DNA from: an uncultured Ruminococcus sp.
GTDB lineage: Bacteria; Bacillota; Clostridia; Oscillospirales; Acutalibacteraceae
Assembly (NCBI GenBank): GCA_902790475.1
Contig: CADASG010000006.1
Location: forward strand, 1 to 64,000
Reading direction: 5' to 3'
Length of the DNA stretch: 64,000 nucleotides
Below, in pieces: positions 23,627 to 32,290 of the stretch. The notes beneath the pieces are model-generated. The model made no database searches. It was not told the DNA's origin and saw only the letters and a list, made by a program, of their open reading frames with translations. Made by a program: the position numbers and the translations under genes. The stretch's first letter is position 1; each line of letters starts with the position of its first letter.

Positions 23627-25864
23627 TTAGATTTTCTCCATTTTACAGTAATTTGCCATTAGTTTTTTTGTACCTGCCTTATCAAAAGCAATCTCAAGCA
23701 GAGTGTCGTTACCCATTTTTTCGGTTGCCATTATCAAGCCTTTGCCAAACGCCTTATGCAGAACAGTGTCTCCGATCTTATAGGTAACGCCCGTTTGCGC
23801 GGCAGGTCTTTGATATGTATTGAACCGTCCTGCTCCCGATGCTTTGGAGCCGCCGATCGCTACCTTCTCCCCCGTTCCCTGCGCAAAACCGCTTGAATAT
23901 GAGGGACGTACACGCTCCTCGCCCGATTTTGTGACAAGTTCATCAGGGATCTCACTGACAAAGCGCGATTCTTTATTGTAGGTTGTTGAACCGAACAGCA
24001 TACGGGATTTGGTTTTGGTAAGATAAAGCTTTTGCTTTGCCCGGGTAATACCCACATACGCAAGACGGCGTTCCTCGTTGATTTCTTCAGGATTCATTAT
24101 GGAAGCGATCGAAGGAAACAGTCCGTCCTCCATGCCGGTGATGAAAACCACGGGAAATTCCAGTCCCTTTGCGCTGTGGAGCGTCATCATTACGCAGGTG
24201 TCCGCGTCCGCGTCGTAGTTATCTATATCGGTCATAAGCGAGATTTCTTCAAGAAAAGCGGAAAGCTCAGCTTCGTCGCCGTAATCCTCTTCAAACTTGA
24301 TGATGTTAGAGGATAATTCCTCTATATTCTCAATACGAACATCGGCGTTTTCTTTTTCTGTTTTCAGATAATTCTCATAATTTGTATGTTCCAAAATCAG
24401 ATTATATAATTCTGCTAAAGAATAATCTTCACTTTCCTCCGCTTCGATCAGACCGTCGATCAGCGTAACAAAGCTTTTGAGCTTTGCCGCTGCACGGGAC
24501 AGTTGAGGATAATTGTCAGCCTCTTTGATGACCGAGTAAATGCTCTCCCCCAGTCCTGCAGCGATATCGGCTGCAACGGCGACCGTGCGCTGACCGATCC
24601 CGCGCTTGGGGACATTGATGATGCGCGAGAGCCTGACGTCGTCGTGAGGATTGTTGATAACCTGCAAATAGGCGATCATATCGCGGATTTCCTCACGGTC
24701 ATAAAAGCGGTGACCGCCGATTATGCGGTGAGGTATGCCGCTGCGCGAAAGTGCCTGCTCAACGGCGTTGGACTGAGCGTTTGTGCGGTAAAGCACTGCA
24801 TAATCGGAATAACTCCGACCGCCTGAAACGCCGTCCATTATGGTTTTTGCGATAAACATCGCTTCTCCGCGCTCGTCCTCGGCGGTATGGATCTCTATCT
24901 TTTCACCGTCGGGGTTCTGCGTCCACAGAGTTTTTCCCTTTCGCACGGTATTGTTGGAAATCACGGCGTTTGCGGCGTTAAGGATATTCTGAGTACTGCG
25001 GTAGTTTTGTTCCAGACGAATGATCTTAGCGCCCTTGAAGGTGTTTTCAAAAGACAGGATATTTTCGATCGTAGCTCCCCGGAACTTATAGATACTCTGG
25101 TCATCGTCTCCGACCACACAGATATTTCCGTATTTTTGTGCGAGCATTGAAACAAAGCGATACTGAACGCGGTTAGTGTCCTGATACTCGTCCACCATTA
25201 TGTACTTGAACTGATTTTGATAGAACTCCAAAATCTCGGGACACTGCTCGAACAGCTCCACCGCTTTGCAAAGCAAGTCGTCAAAATCCATTGCGTCAGC
25301 GGTTTTAAGCCTTGCCTGGTATATCTCATAAACCTTGGCTATAGACACCTTGCGGTAATCATATTCGGCGGTTTCCAGCATTTCCTGCGGAGTTATCATT
25401 TTATCCTTAGCCTTGGATATTTCGGAAAGGATATTTTTTACGGGAAGCTGCTTTTCGTCGATATTCAGCTGCTTGACTATATCCTTGCACAGCTTTTTTT
25501 GATCGTCGGTCGCATACACGGTAAAGTGACTGCTGTAGCCCAAACGGTCTCCGTATCGGCGAAGGATGCGCGCGCAGGTCGAGTGGAAGGTAGCTGCCCA
25601 GATGTCTCCGCCGCCCTCCGGAACGGTGCTGCATATACGCTCCTTGAGCTCGCCTGCCGCCTTGTTGGTAAAGGTGATGGCGAGGATATTCCACGGATTG
25701 CAAAGCCCCGACCTAAGGATATAGGCAATACGGTTGACCAGCACGGTGGTTTTGCCCGAACCCGCGCCCGCCAAAATCAAAAGCGGTCCCTCGGTGGCAA
25801 ACACCGCCTGACGCTGCATCTCATTCATATGTGAAAATTCTTGTTTGATATCGGTTTGATTCAT
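23627..25864 (-). CDS. pcrA: ATP-dependent DNA helicase PcrA/UvrD
   Basis: This 745-residue superfamily 1A helicase has Walker A GAGSGKTTVL near residue 35, DEYQDTN (Walker B), GDDDQSIYKFRGA, QNYRST and VMMTLHSAKGLEFPVV (motif V), with the PcrA-type C-terminal Tudor-like end KIGDTVLHKAFGKGLI. It unwinds DNA 3' to 5' in repair and plasmid replication and displaces proteins. Complete length. AAGGCGG precedes the ATG. It follows the DUF4358 gene, separated by a terminator. Confidence 0.96.
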   Translation of the reverse strand: MNQTDIKQEFSHMNEMQRQAVFATEGPLLILAGAGSGKTTVLVNRIAYILRSGLCNPWNILAITFTNKAAGELKERICSTVPEGGGDIWAATFHSTCARILRRYGDRLGYSSHFTVYATDDQKKLCKDIVKQLNIDEKQLPVKNILSEISKAKDKMITPQEMLETAEYDYRKVSIAKVYEIYQARLKTADAMDFDDLLCKAVELFEQCPEILEFYQNQFKYIMVDEYQDTNRVQYRFVSMLAQKYGNICVVGDDDQSIYKFRGATIENILSFENTFKGAKIIRLEQNYRSTQNILNAANAVISNNTVRKGKTLWTQNPDGEKIEIHTAEDERGEAMFIAKTIMDGVSGGRSYSDYAVLYRTNAQSNAVEQALSRSGIPHRIIGGHRFYDREEIRDMIAYLQVINNPHDDVRLSRIINVPKRGIGQRTVAVAADIAAGLGESIYSVIKEADNYPQLSRAAAKLKSFVTLIDGLIEAEESEDYSLAELYNLILEHTNYENYLKTEKENADVRIENIEELSSNIIKFEEDYGDEAELSAFLEEISLMTDIDNYDADADTCVMMTLHSAKGLEFPVVFITGMEDGLFPSIASIMNPEEINEERRLAYVGITRAKQKLYLTKTKSRMLFGSTTYNKESRFVSEIPDELVTKSGEERVRPSYSSGFAQGTGEKVAIGGSKASGAGRFNTYQRPAAQTGVTYKIGDTVLHKAFGKGLIMATEKMGNDTLLEIAFDKAGTKKLMANYCKMEKI

Positions 25865-25886
25865 CTTATCCGCCTTTTTATAATAA

Positions 25887-25914
25887 TAGAAAAAGGGCGA
25901 ACAGCGTCCGCCCT
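25887..25914 (-). terminator. Terminator of the DUF4358 lipoprotein gene
   Basis: On the minus strand AGGGCG-GACGCTGTT-CGCCCT followed by TTTTTC. The stem and loop closely resemble the pfkA terminator at 35040-35067. Confidence 0.75.
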
Positions 25915-25927
25915 GTGTTGGTTATGA

Positions 25928-26380
25928 TCATTTAACGCTGTCGTTAAAGATGTTAAGCATTCCTTCCGCGTCCTCAGCCATGATCAAGGTAACAAAGTTG
26001 TTCTCATTGGTAACCTTGCACTTTTCAGCCATAGCCTTGTTTTCCTTGGAATAGCTTGCGTACTGATTGATATTGCTCTTGAGGTGAGCGTCGAGCTTTT
26101 CTGCAATGTTCTTTGCAGCGTCGCTGTCCTTGGCTTCTACCAGCACGATCTCAACGGGCGCATTGCTGTCGGAATTGATCTCAGCGGCAAACTGCTTAAC
26201 GTCGTCGTTGCTGACCTGATAATACTTGTTAAGGTCATCGATCTTTTTAAGATTCAGCTTGTACTCGGTGTTGATTTTATTCATCACCTCGTCGAGCTTT
26301 ACGTCCTTGCTGCCGCCGCAGCCTGCGAACGCTGTCAGACACATTACCATAGCAAGTGCGAATGTGAGTATTTTTTTCAT
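25928..26380 (-). CDS. DUF4358 family lipoprotein
   Basis: This 150-residue protein has a signal peptide and lipobox FAGC at about 17-20, followed by a single small alpha/beta domain with a charged, lysine-rich surface. The pattern (D-E-V-M-N-K-I near the start, then EIVLVEAKDSDAAKNI, and a repeated asymmetric strand end) is that of DUF4358 lipoproteins common in Ruminococcaceae and Lachnospiraceae. Function unknown. GGAGG precedes the ATG. It is monocistronic, with its own terminator. Confidence 0.75.
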   Translation of the reverse strand: MKKILTFALAMVMCLTAFAGCGGSKDVKLDEVMNKINTEYKLNLKKIDDLNKYYQVSNDDVKQFAAEINSDSNAPVEIVLVEAKDSDAAKNIAEKLDAHLKSNINQYASYSKENKAMAEKCKVTNENNFVTLIMAEDAEGMLNIFNDSVK

Positions 26381-26571
26381 ATTTCTTCCTCCAAATATTT
26401 TGATATCTATTTTATTATAGTATATCTTGTTTGGTTGTCAATATTTATGATAATATTGTAATTATTGTGTACCAATGCTTATTCTACACGTCAGTACGTT
26501 TGATGTCAAGCGATTTCACAGAACATTCACACATGTAATAAAAACATACAACAACATCAAAAAGCGCCTTA

Positions 26572-27354
26572 TCAATAATCATTATATAAAAAATCCGCCC
26601 AGTAATACTGGCTCATATATTCGTTCTGATAGGCGTTGACCGCTCCTGCGTCGAGCTCCTGAAAACGGTAGTAATCGCAGTCAAGCGTGTCAACGTTGAC
26701 CGAAATGCTGTTGTAGCTTTTGTTGATAACGCTTTCGGCTCCGATTTTTTTCAGGCTCTTCATCATGGCGCTGATCAGGATTTGAAGGTATCCCTGCTGC
26801 TTTTTATCATACGGCTCGTCTTCAAAAAGCGCAGCGGCGATTTCTTTGATCGAGCAGGAGCTGCCGTGGCGATGCACCAGATAAGCAAAGATCTCCTTGC
26901 TGCGGCTCCTGTCAAAATGCACGGGCTTGCCGTCGGGAGTGAAGACGTCGAAGTTGCCGAAGCACTGGACCTTAAGCAGAGCGTTTTCCTTTGGAACGAT
27001 CGGGAACCTGAGCTCGTCGAGCTCCTCCTTTACCGCTTCCGTCGTTACGGGCTTCATGATATATCCGCTTGCGCGCAGGCGCATAGCGTCGCCCGTGTAT
27101 TCGGAAAAACCCGTTACAAAAATAATATTCATTTTGGGATTAACGGCTTTGAGCTCCTTTGCAAGCTCCACGCCTGTCATTCCTCCCATATGTATATCGA
27201 GGAAGGCAACGTCGCAGCCGTCTTTCTTCGCCGCCTCGAGCAAGTCCTCCGGTTCGTCAAAGGTCTCTATATCAGCGTCGGGTTTTGCTTCTCTTACCGC
27301 CAGCTCAAGCATTTGCAGCATCAGCGGCTCATCGTCTACGCACATGATCCTCAT
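26572..27354 (-). CDS. Response regulator with SARP/BTAD-like winged helix
   Basis: This response regulator of about 260 residues runs from the ATG at 27354 (MRIMCVDDEPLML, GGAGG about ten bases upstream). Its receiver domain has the phospho-acceptor in VAFLDIHMGGMTG and Lys in GYIMKPV. The second half (about 125-255) reads KVQCFGNFDVFTPDGKPVHFDRSRSKEI, the winged-helix plus transcription-activation pattern seen in SARP-like regulators. The start overlaps the kinase stop by ATGA. It probably activates genes after signalling from the kinase at 27351-29276; targets are unknown. Confidence 0.85.
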   Translation of the reverse strand: MRIMCVDDEPLMLQMLELAVREAKPDADIETFDEPEDLLEAAKKDGCDVAFLDIHMGGMTGVELAKELKAVNPKMNIIFVTGFSEYTGDAMRLRASGYIMKPVTTEAVKEELDELRFPIVPKENALLKVQCFGNFDVFTPDGKPVHFDRSRSKEIFAYLVHRHGSSCSIKEIAAALFEDEPYDKKQQGYLQILISAMMKSLKKIGAESVINKSYNSISVNVDTLDCDYYRFQELDAGAVNAYQNEYMSQYYWADFLYNDY

Positions 27355-29276
27355 GCTTCGGATACCTCCTTGGGAATTATAACTTTTGCAACAGTGCCTT
27401 CGCCTACGACACTGCTGATCTCGACCTTCGCGTTGCACATCTCTTTCAGGCGCCTGCGAATATTTTCCATTCCGATGTGCGAACGCCCGTCGTCTTTAAC
27501 TTCATTAACATCAAATCCTGTTCCGTCGTCGGAAACTATCACTTCGTAGGCGTCATCTGTTTCACGCGTGGCTATCGTCAGCGTACCGCCGCCGCGCTTT
27601 TTACTGATACCGTGCTTAACGGCGTTTTCAGCCAAAGGCTGGATACTAAGCTGCGGCAGCTCAAAATCGGTTGCCTGAATATCATACTCAACATTCAGCT
27701 TCTTGCCAAAGCGCAGTTTTTCAATATACAAATACTTTTTCAGATGCTCCAGCTCCTGCTCAAACGGGATCGGCTTTGTTTGCTTCAGCGAATCCATATT
27801 GCTGCGCAAATACTGCGAAAAAGTGATGGTCGCCTGATACGCCGTGTCCGCGTCAAGCTTACAGAGCATTGCGATGGAAGAAAGCGCGTTATACAAAAAG
27901 TGGGGTTGGATCTGGCTGACCATGACGCTTACCTTAGCCTCATACAGCTCCTTCTGCATTTGCTGATATCGAATTGACTCGACATATTGCTTCCTGAGCC
28001 TCAGCACCGAACGTGCGATTTGATATAGCATCGTTACGGCAAGACCAGAGTAGAAAAAATCAATGGTTGTAAACTGCAGATAATGGTTCAGGGCGTCGAT
28101 GATCAGCGTCGTCGCCAACGGAACGCAGGACAGCAGCGTACCGTAAGTGCTGATATCGAAGCGCGTTTCCACACAAAGCAGTACCGCCATAACGATCGCG
28201 CATACAGCGGTTACGGCGAACATATACGGCGACATCGCGTGCAAATCAGTGACCGCAGTAAAGTGCAGAGCCATTGCGGCGATGATCATCATTATGTATA
28301 TCGTGCCGAGAATGTTCCCTATCAAGCGCGGTATTCGCCGCTGGAAATTTGATTTTAAATAGAACAGCAGAGAAAGAATGAAGAAATAATTCGGCATGGT
28401 ATCCAGCGCAAGACAAACCGAGGAATCCGAGATCCACAAATTCATAAAGCTGCTTACGCTTCTCACCATCATAAAAATACCCCAGTTAAAGCAAAGGATA
28501 CCGAACGAAAGATAACTGTAGTCGATTTTTCCGAGAATAAAGCCTGCCATCGGGAAAAAGAAAACGCCGATAAAGCAAACAAGCAAAAACAGGATAAAAA
28601 ACGGCATTGAGTAGAAAAACTGCATATACTTTCCGTTTGATTCACTTATCAAACAGCTAAAGCAGTCTCTGAATTCCGTGTGATTCATTTTATACGGATA
28701 AGTCACTTCCAGAATCACATCGGTATTCTCATTGAGCAGTTTTTCGTCGTAATCATATATCATCAAATCATTGACACTGTAGCCGGGAGTGTTTGGCATA
28801 CGAAACTGGAAAAAGCCCTTTTTCATACTTCTTGCCCGAAAGCTTTCAAACCCAAGCTTTTCTTCGCCAAAATAATCATTTAGATCCTTATTTAAACCAT
28901 CGTTAAGGTAATAATGATACATTTTGCGCATGTCGATATAATTATGGTCGATGATTATTAATCCGTCTGCCGTTTTAAGCGTATACCAAACATTTTTTGA
29001 GGAAATCGTGATATTTCCCATAAGAAAAGCTTCTTTGGGGATCTTTCCTTTAAAAACCGCCTTGTGGAAAAAATCATTTACTTCCTGACCTGACTCGAGG
29101 TCTTTCCATTCGCCTCCGTCAACGGAATACTTTCCCTCCACGCACACGGACATCGGTATGCTGATATTCATATAATTAAAAAAATGAAACGCCAAAACGG
29201 TAAGGAAAATCATTAACGCTCCCATAATACTAAGGATCACGGCTGCGTATTTTTTTCCCTGTAAATTGTGCAGCAT
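27351..29276 (-). CDS. LytS/YesM-type sensor histidine kinase with 7TM-DISM-like sensor
   Basis: This kinase of about 641 residues has an N-terminal membrane helix and an extracytoplasmic beta-rich domain (about 35-215, DISM type). Seven or so membrane helices (about 215-430) follow, then a His_kinase domain with the histidine in QIQPHFLYNALSSIAML and an HATPase domain (PLAENAVKHGI, SDDGTGFDV, HIGMENIRRRL). All expected boxes are intact. The start at 29276 uses a GAGAGG site. It is coupled with the downstream regulator. Ligand-binding DISM kinases often sense carbohydrates or envelope compounds; here that is inference. Confidence 0.85.
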   Translation of the reverse strand: MLHNLQGKKYAAVILSIMGALMIFLTVLAFHFFNYMNISIPMSVCVEGKYSVDGGEWKDLESGQEVNDFFHKAVFKGKIPKEAFLMGNITISSKNVWYTLKTADGLIIIDHNYIDMRKMYHYYLNDGLNKDLNDYFGEEKLGFESFRARSMKKGFFQFRMPNTPGYSVNDLMIYDYDEKLLNENTDVILEVTYPYKMNHTEFRDCFSCLISESNGKYMQFFYSMPFFILFLLVCFIGVFFFPMAGFILGKIDYSYLSFGILCFNWGIFMMVRSVSSFMNLWISDSSVCLALDTMPNYFFILSLLFYLKSNFQRRIPRLIGNILGTIYIMMIIAAMALHFTAVTDLHAMSPYMFAVTAVCAIVMAVLLCVETRFDISTYGTLLSCVPLATTLIIDALNHYLQFTTIDFFYSGLAVTMLYQIARSVLRLRKQYVESIRYQQMQKELYEAKVSVMVSQIQPHFLYNALSSIAMLCKLDADTAYQATITFSQYLRSNMDSLKQTKPIPFEQELEHLKKYLYIEKLRFGKKLNVEYDIQATDFELPQLSIQPLAENAVKHGISKKRGGGTLTIATRETDDAYEVIVSDDGTGFDVNEVKDDGRSHIGMENIRRRLKEMCNAKVEISSVVGEGTVAKVIIPKEVSEA

Positions 29277-29342
29277 ACTGTCACGTCCTCTCACATGCTG
29301 TTAAAAGCAGCGGAACATAAGGGAAACCGATAGTATTCCGCT

Positions 29343-29921
29343 TTAATCCTCGAAAATGATGGGCAGCTCGTACTCATCGGTCGGAAAAGGTACTTCCGCC
29401 GACGACTGTTTATTCTGTGAAGAGGCGCTGCTCTGCTTAGACTGGCTGCTTTGCTTAGACTGGCTGCTTTGCTTGGATTGGCTGCTCTGCTTGGATTGAC
29501 TGCTCTGCTTGGACTGACTGCTCTGCTTGGACTGACTGCTCTGCTTGTAAGCTGAGCTCTTCTTATCGCTGTTGCCGGTCTGTGATTTTTCCTCCGTGTC
29601 GTGCGACTGATTTCCGCTGATTACTGAGGATGACGAGTTATTACTCTGTGTGCCGCTGTTTTGCGAGCTTTTATTTTTATCGGCAGCCGAAGATTTATTT
29701 TCGGTTTTGCTGTTTTTTTCAGATGACTGTGAAGATGTTTTTGCGGAGCCGCTGCTTTCGGTCGTTGTCTGTCCATCGGTCGGGCTTTCGGTGGACTGAA
29801 CCGCCGCAGTCTGTGACGTCTTTGACGCAGACGCGGAACTATTGTTGTCCTCGCCGCAGGAAGAAAACAGCGTCGCACCGACAGCAAGAACCGCGATCAA
29901 AATAAACGCTTTTTTATTCAT
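29343..29921 (-). CDS. Ser/Gln/Lys-rich repeat lipoprotein
   Basis: This 192-residue lipoprotein has signal peptide and lipobox FSSC (about 19-22). The rest is low-complexity, Ser/Asn/Thr/Lys-rich and disordered, with seven units of KQSSQS at 126-167, then a short acidic end PFPTDEYELPIIFED. The repeats are 18 bases per unit, nearly identical in DNA, so copy number can vary. It probably forms a wall-spanning stalk presenting the acidic tail. GGGAG precedes the ATG. No recognised domain; function unknown. It lies between a PqqD-like protein gene and the sensor kinase, on the same strand. Confidence 0.7.
   Translation of the reverse strand: MNKKAFILIAVLAVGATLFSSCGEDNNSSASASKTSQTAAVQSTESPTDGQTTTESSGSAKTSSQSSEKNSKTENKSSAADKNKSSQNSGTQSNNSSSSVISGNQSHDTEEKSQTGNSDKKSSAYKQSSQSKQSSQSKQSSQSKQSSQSKQSSQSKQSSQSKQSSASSQNKQSSAEVPFPTDEYELPIIFED
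29421..29546. repeat. Seven tandem 18-base units within the Ser/Gln lipoprotein gene
   Basis: Each unit reads as KQSSQS (last unit KQSSAS) on the minus strand. Units differ by occasional C/T changes at third positions, showing recent duplication under reading-frame constraint. Confidence 0.85.
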
Positions 29922-30000
29922 GATAATATCTCCCGAAATTTGCTGCTGTGAGCAAAAATATGTAAAGTTATTTTTTTATTTTTCAGCTTTCAGCCGATCA

Positions 30001-30261
30001 TTATTCATCGACAGCGCCGATTTCCTTTAGTCTGGATACAACGTCGGCGACATCCTCTTCGATAACCGAGCGGTCACCGTCGTATTTTTCGCACAGAAAA
30101 TCAACGATTTCCGTCTCGGACATATCCTTTTCAAGACAGCTTAAAATATCGTCTACTGTCTTATTTCCCTGAACTATACCGTGAAAATCCGCACCTGCGA
30201 CCGGAACGACCAACGCCATACCGTCCATTGTATGCTTAATAAAATTAGGATTCAGTTTCAT
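30001..30261 (-). CDS. PqqD-like RiPP-recognition-element protein
   Basis: This protein of about 86 residues from the ATG at 30261 (MKLNPNFIKHTMDGMAL) matches PqqD-family domains: two short strands with VVPVAGADFHGIVQGNKTVDDILSCL, then a winged helix with SETEIVDFLCEKYD and EEDVADVVSRLKEIGAV. PqqD/RRE domains bind leader peptides of ribosomally made, modified peptides. No maturase, precursor or exporter lies beside it, so it is an orphan, and stand-alone PqqD proteins of this size occur in clostridia with unknown roles. The start is uncertain by 11 residues; an ATG at 30294 is the alternative. Confidence 0.75.
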   Translation of the reverse strand: MKLNPNFIKHTMDGMALVVPVAGADFHGIVQGNKTVDDILSCLEKDMSETEIVDFLCEKYDGDRSVIEEDVADVVSRLKEIGAVDE

Positions 30262-30324
30262 TTTACCGCTTCTTTCTGTTTTATCACCTATCATTTTACC
30301 TTATTTCCCGTAATAGGTCAAGCA

Positions 30325-30366
30325 AAAAAACAAACCGACCCGAAACTAATTGTTCCGAGTCGGTCT
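30325..30366 (-). terminator. Terminator after the DUF3789 gene
   Basis: On the minus strand AGACCGACTCGG pairs with CCGGGTCGGTTT around an AATTAGTTT loop, followed by GTTTTTTTGC. It lies just after the small ORF at 30374-30460. Confidence 0.75.
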
Positions 30367-30373
30367 GAGAAAA

Positions 30374-30460
30374 TCAACTCCTGCTGTAATAAAGCAGACA
30401 CATCAGGCTGACGCCAATAAAAGCGCCGATAAAAGTACCGATAATGATCCCAAGCCACAT
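30374..30460 (-). CDS. DUF3789-like single-span membrane microprotein (28 residues)
   Basis: This small ORF reads MWLGIIIGTFIGAFIGVSLM then CLLYYSRS. The gene has GGAGG nine bases before the ATG and its own terminator. The G-rich membrane helix (G-x-x-x-G-x-x-x-G) plus CLL end is the DUF3789 pattern, a family of tiny clostridial membrane proteins of unknown function. It is convergent with nothing and divergent from spoIIGA, with both genes sharing the 70-base intergenic region. Confidence 0.75.
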   Translation of the reverse strand: MWLGIIIGTFIGAFIGVSLMCLLYYSRS

Positions 30461-30481
30461 AAAATTTTGCCTCCGTCCTTT

Positions 30482-30517
30482 TTTGACATTTATTATTACC
30501 ACAATATGCCATAATAA
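30482..30517 (+). promoter_or_regulatory. spoIIG-type promoter with extended spacer
   Basis: TTGACA (30483-30488) and CATAAT (30510-30515) are separated by 21 bases, like the unusual 22-base spacing of the Bacillus spoIIG promoter that needs phosphorylated Spo0A. TGTCAAA, a near match to a Spo0A box, lies on the minus strand over the -35 element. Confidence 0.55.
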
Positions 30518-30532
30518 AAGCGTGGTGATGAA

Positions 30533-31327
30533 ATGCGTACCGTTTATATTGACGTGCTGATTACCGTCAATCTGTTCATAGACTTCTTTTTATTATTATG
30601 CACCAAAACACTGCTTCATATTCACACAAGCATTCGACGGCTGATAATCGGCGCTGCTTTCGGCGGATCGCTCAGCCTTATTGCCCTGCTTCCCGCGCTT
30701 CCCGCAGGAATAAACATCGCGGCAGATGTGGCGCTGTCCGTCCCAATTGTACTGATAGCGTTCGGACGGTGTGAACCAAAGCTCATTGTAAAGCGAACAG
30801 CGGCATACTTTTTATGCTCATTTGTTTTCTGCGGAGTAATGGTGCTGCTCTATACCTCGCTCAAGCCAAAAGGAATGGCTGTCTATAACAATGTGGTATA
30901 TTTTAATATTTCCCCTATGTTACTAATTATACTGACGCTGGCGGCTTATTATGTGATAAAGCTTACGGAAAAGCTCACCCGCGGAGAAATCGGCAAACGC
31001 GTTTGCGAGGTCAAAGTGTTTGACAAAAGCGGCTGCGCGCAATTTCAGGCAATGGTCGATACCGGCTGTCATGTTCGCGAGCCGTTTTCGGGACGATATG
31101 TGATCATCGCCGAGCAGGAGCTTGTCCGTGAGCTTTCACTGTCGGAAAACACCCTGCGGGTGATCCCCTTCGGCAGTCTGAACGGAAGCGGAGTTATCAG
31201 GGGTTATTTGCCGTCGCGAGTGCTTATCGACGGCTCCCCAACCGAGGAACTGCCGTATATCGGCATCTGCGAAAACATCATGAAGGGCGAGGTGAGAGCT
31301 ATTATTCCGCGCGAGCTTGCAGTCTGA
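30533..31327 (+). CDS. spoIIGA: SpoIIGA, pro-sigma-E processing peptidase
   Basis: This 264-residue protein has five membrane helices (about 1-135) followed by a cytoplasmic aspartic protease-like domain with the catalytic motif MVDTGCHVREP at about residue 180. It cleaves pro-sigma-E at the asymmetric septum after a signal from the forespore (SpoIIR). GGTGATG precedes the ATG. It is followed by sigE, as in all spore formers, with a repeat element inserted between them. This gene is strong evidence for endospore formation. Confidence 0.96.
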   Translation: MRTVYIDVLITVNLFIDFFLLLCTKTLLHIHTSIRRLIIGAAFGGSLSLIALLPALPAGINIAADVALSVPIVLIAFGRCEPKLIVKRTAAYFLCSFVFCGVMVLLYTSLKPKGMAVYNNVVYFNISPMLLIILTLAAYYVIKLTEKLTRGEIGKRVCEVKVFDKSGCAQFQAMVDTGCHVREPFSGRYVIIAEQELVRELSLSENTLRVIPFGSLNGSGVIRGYLPSRVLIDGSPTEELPYIGICENIMKGEVRAIIPRELAV

Positions 31328-31337
31328 TAAAACATCA

Positions 31338-31380
31338 TTAAGGCAACACCGCACACCTGAATTATGCGGTATTGCCTTAA
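31338..31380. repeat. Palindromic repeat family, copy C (short), between spoIIGA and sigE
   Basis: This 43-base element starts TTAAGGCAACACCGCA and ends TGCGGTATTGCCTTAA. The two ends pair over 16 bases with a single mismatch. It consists of only the ends of the family (compare copies B and D), and fills the gap between spoIIGA and sigE. Confidence 0.85.
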
Positions 31381-31397
31381 AAAGAAAGGTGAGGTAA

Positions 31398-32093
31398 ATG
31401 TTAAATTTCTTATTTAGAATCAAAATGTTCTTTTCCGCTGATAACGAGGTGTTCTACATAAACGGAACGGACGCGCTTCCGCCGCCTCTTTCAAAAGCCG
31501 AGGAAGAAGCCGTGCTGCGCCGTATCAGCGCAGGCGACGAGAACGCTCGCGAACCGCTGATAGTTCACAACCTGCGATTGGTGGTATATATCGCGAAAAA
31601 GTTTGAATCGCCCGGAGCAGGCACGGAGGATCTGATATCTATAGGAACAATAGGACTCATCAAAGCAGTCAACACCTTTTCGCCCGAAAAAAACATCAAG
31701 CTTGCTACCTACGCCTCTCGCTGTATCGAAAACGAAATACTGATGTTTTTGCGCAAGTCCTCTCAGTTAAAAAACGAGGTCAGCATTGACGAGCCGCTCA
31801 ACACAGACCGCGAAGGAAACGAGCTTCTCCTGTGTGATATTTTGGGAAGCGATCCCGACGAGATCAACAACGGACTCGAAAGTGAAATGGAGCGGCGGCT
31901 GGTGCTGCACGAGGTAAGCCGTCTGAGTCCCCGGGAATGCACTATAATGGAGCTGCGTTTCGGGCTAAACGGTAAAAAGGAGCACACACAAAAACAGGTC
32001 GCCGATGAGCTTGGAATTTCGCAGTCTTACATTTCCAGGCTCGAAAAGAAAATAATCGGTCAGCTCAAGGAAGAGCTGAAAAAAGCGGTATAA
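31398..32093 (+). CDS. sigE: RNA polymerase sporulation sigma factor SigE (pro-sigma-E)
   Basis: This 231-residue sigma-70 factor runs the mother-cell programme after septation. The N-terminal pro-sequence is hydrophobic and amphipathic ([20 protein letters not shown]), then [12 protein letters not shown], region 2 ([31 protein letters not shown]) and region 4 ([21 protein letters not shown]). The length is normal. GGTGAGG precedes the ATG. A terminator follows, so sigG is not part of the operon within the window. Confidence 0.97.
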   Translation: MLNFLFRIKMFFSADNEVFYINGTDALPPPLSKAEEEAVLRRISAGDENAREPLIVHNLRLVVYIAKKFESPGAGTEDLISIGTIGLIKAVNTFSPEKNIKLATYASRCIENEILMFLRKSSQLKNEVSIDEPLNTDREGNELLLCDILGSDPDEINNGLESEMERRLVLHEVSRLSPRECTIMELRFGLNGKKEHTQKQVADELGISQSYISRLEKKIIGQLKEELKKAV

Positions 32094-32108
32094 CAAAAAT
32101 ATTTATGA

Positions 32109-32141
32109 AAAAGCGATGGGTAGTCCCACCGCTTTTTCTTT
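32109..32141 (+). terminator. Terminator after sigE
   Basis: AAAAAGCG-ATGGG pairs with CCCAC-CGCTTTTT around TAGT, followed by C-T3. Confidence 0.8.
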
Positions 32142-32268
32142 AGGCAATACCGCATAATTCAGGTGTGCGGATTGCGCAGTAAGATTTTTCGTCAGGTTGT
32201 TCAAATAAATTGAGGTAAGGCTGTCGCCTTGCCGAGCCGTGCGCCTTGAATTGTGCGGTGTTGCCTTT
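32141..32268. repeat. Palindromic repeat family, copy D (long form, inverted relative to copy B)
   Basis: The ends are GGCAATACCGCATAATTCAGG and CTTGAATTGTGCGGTGTTGCC. Its complement matches copy B end to end: both share CTCGGCAAGGCGACAGCC and AAAAATCTTACTGCGC. It lacks a 35-base block and has an 18-base block of its own. It lies immediately after the sigE terminator. Confidence 0.88.
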
Positions 32269-32290
32269 AGGGATTATTCAGAGGTTCCCT

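Noticed and set aside
29421-29546. CRISPR or minisatellite with non-coding role
   Set aside because: The 18-base units are in frame within a lipoprotein gene and preserve the KQSSQS code.
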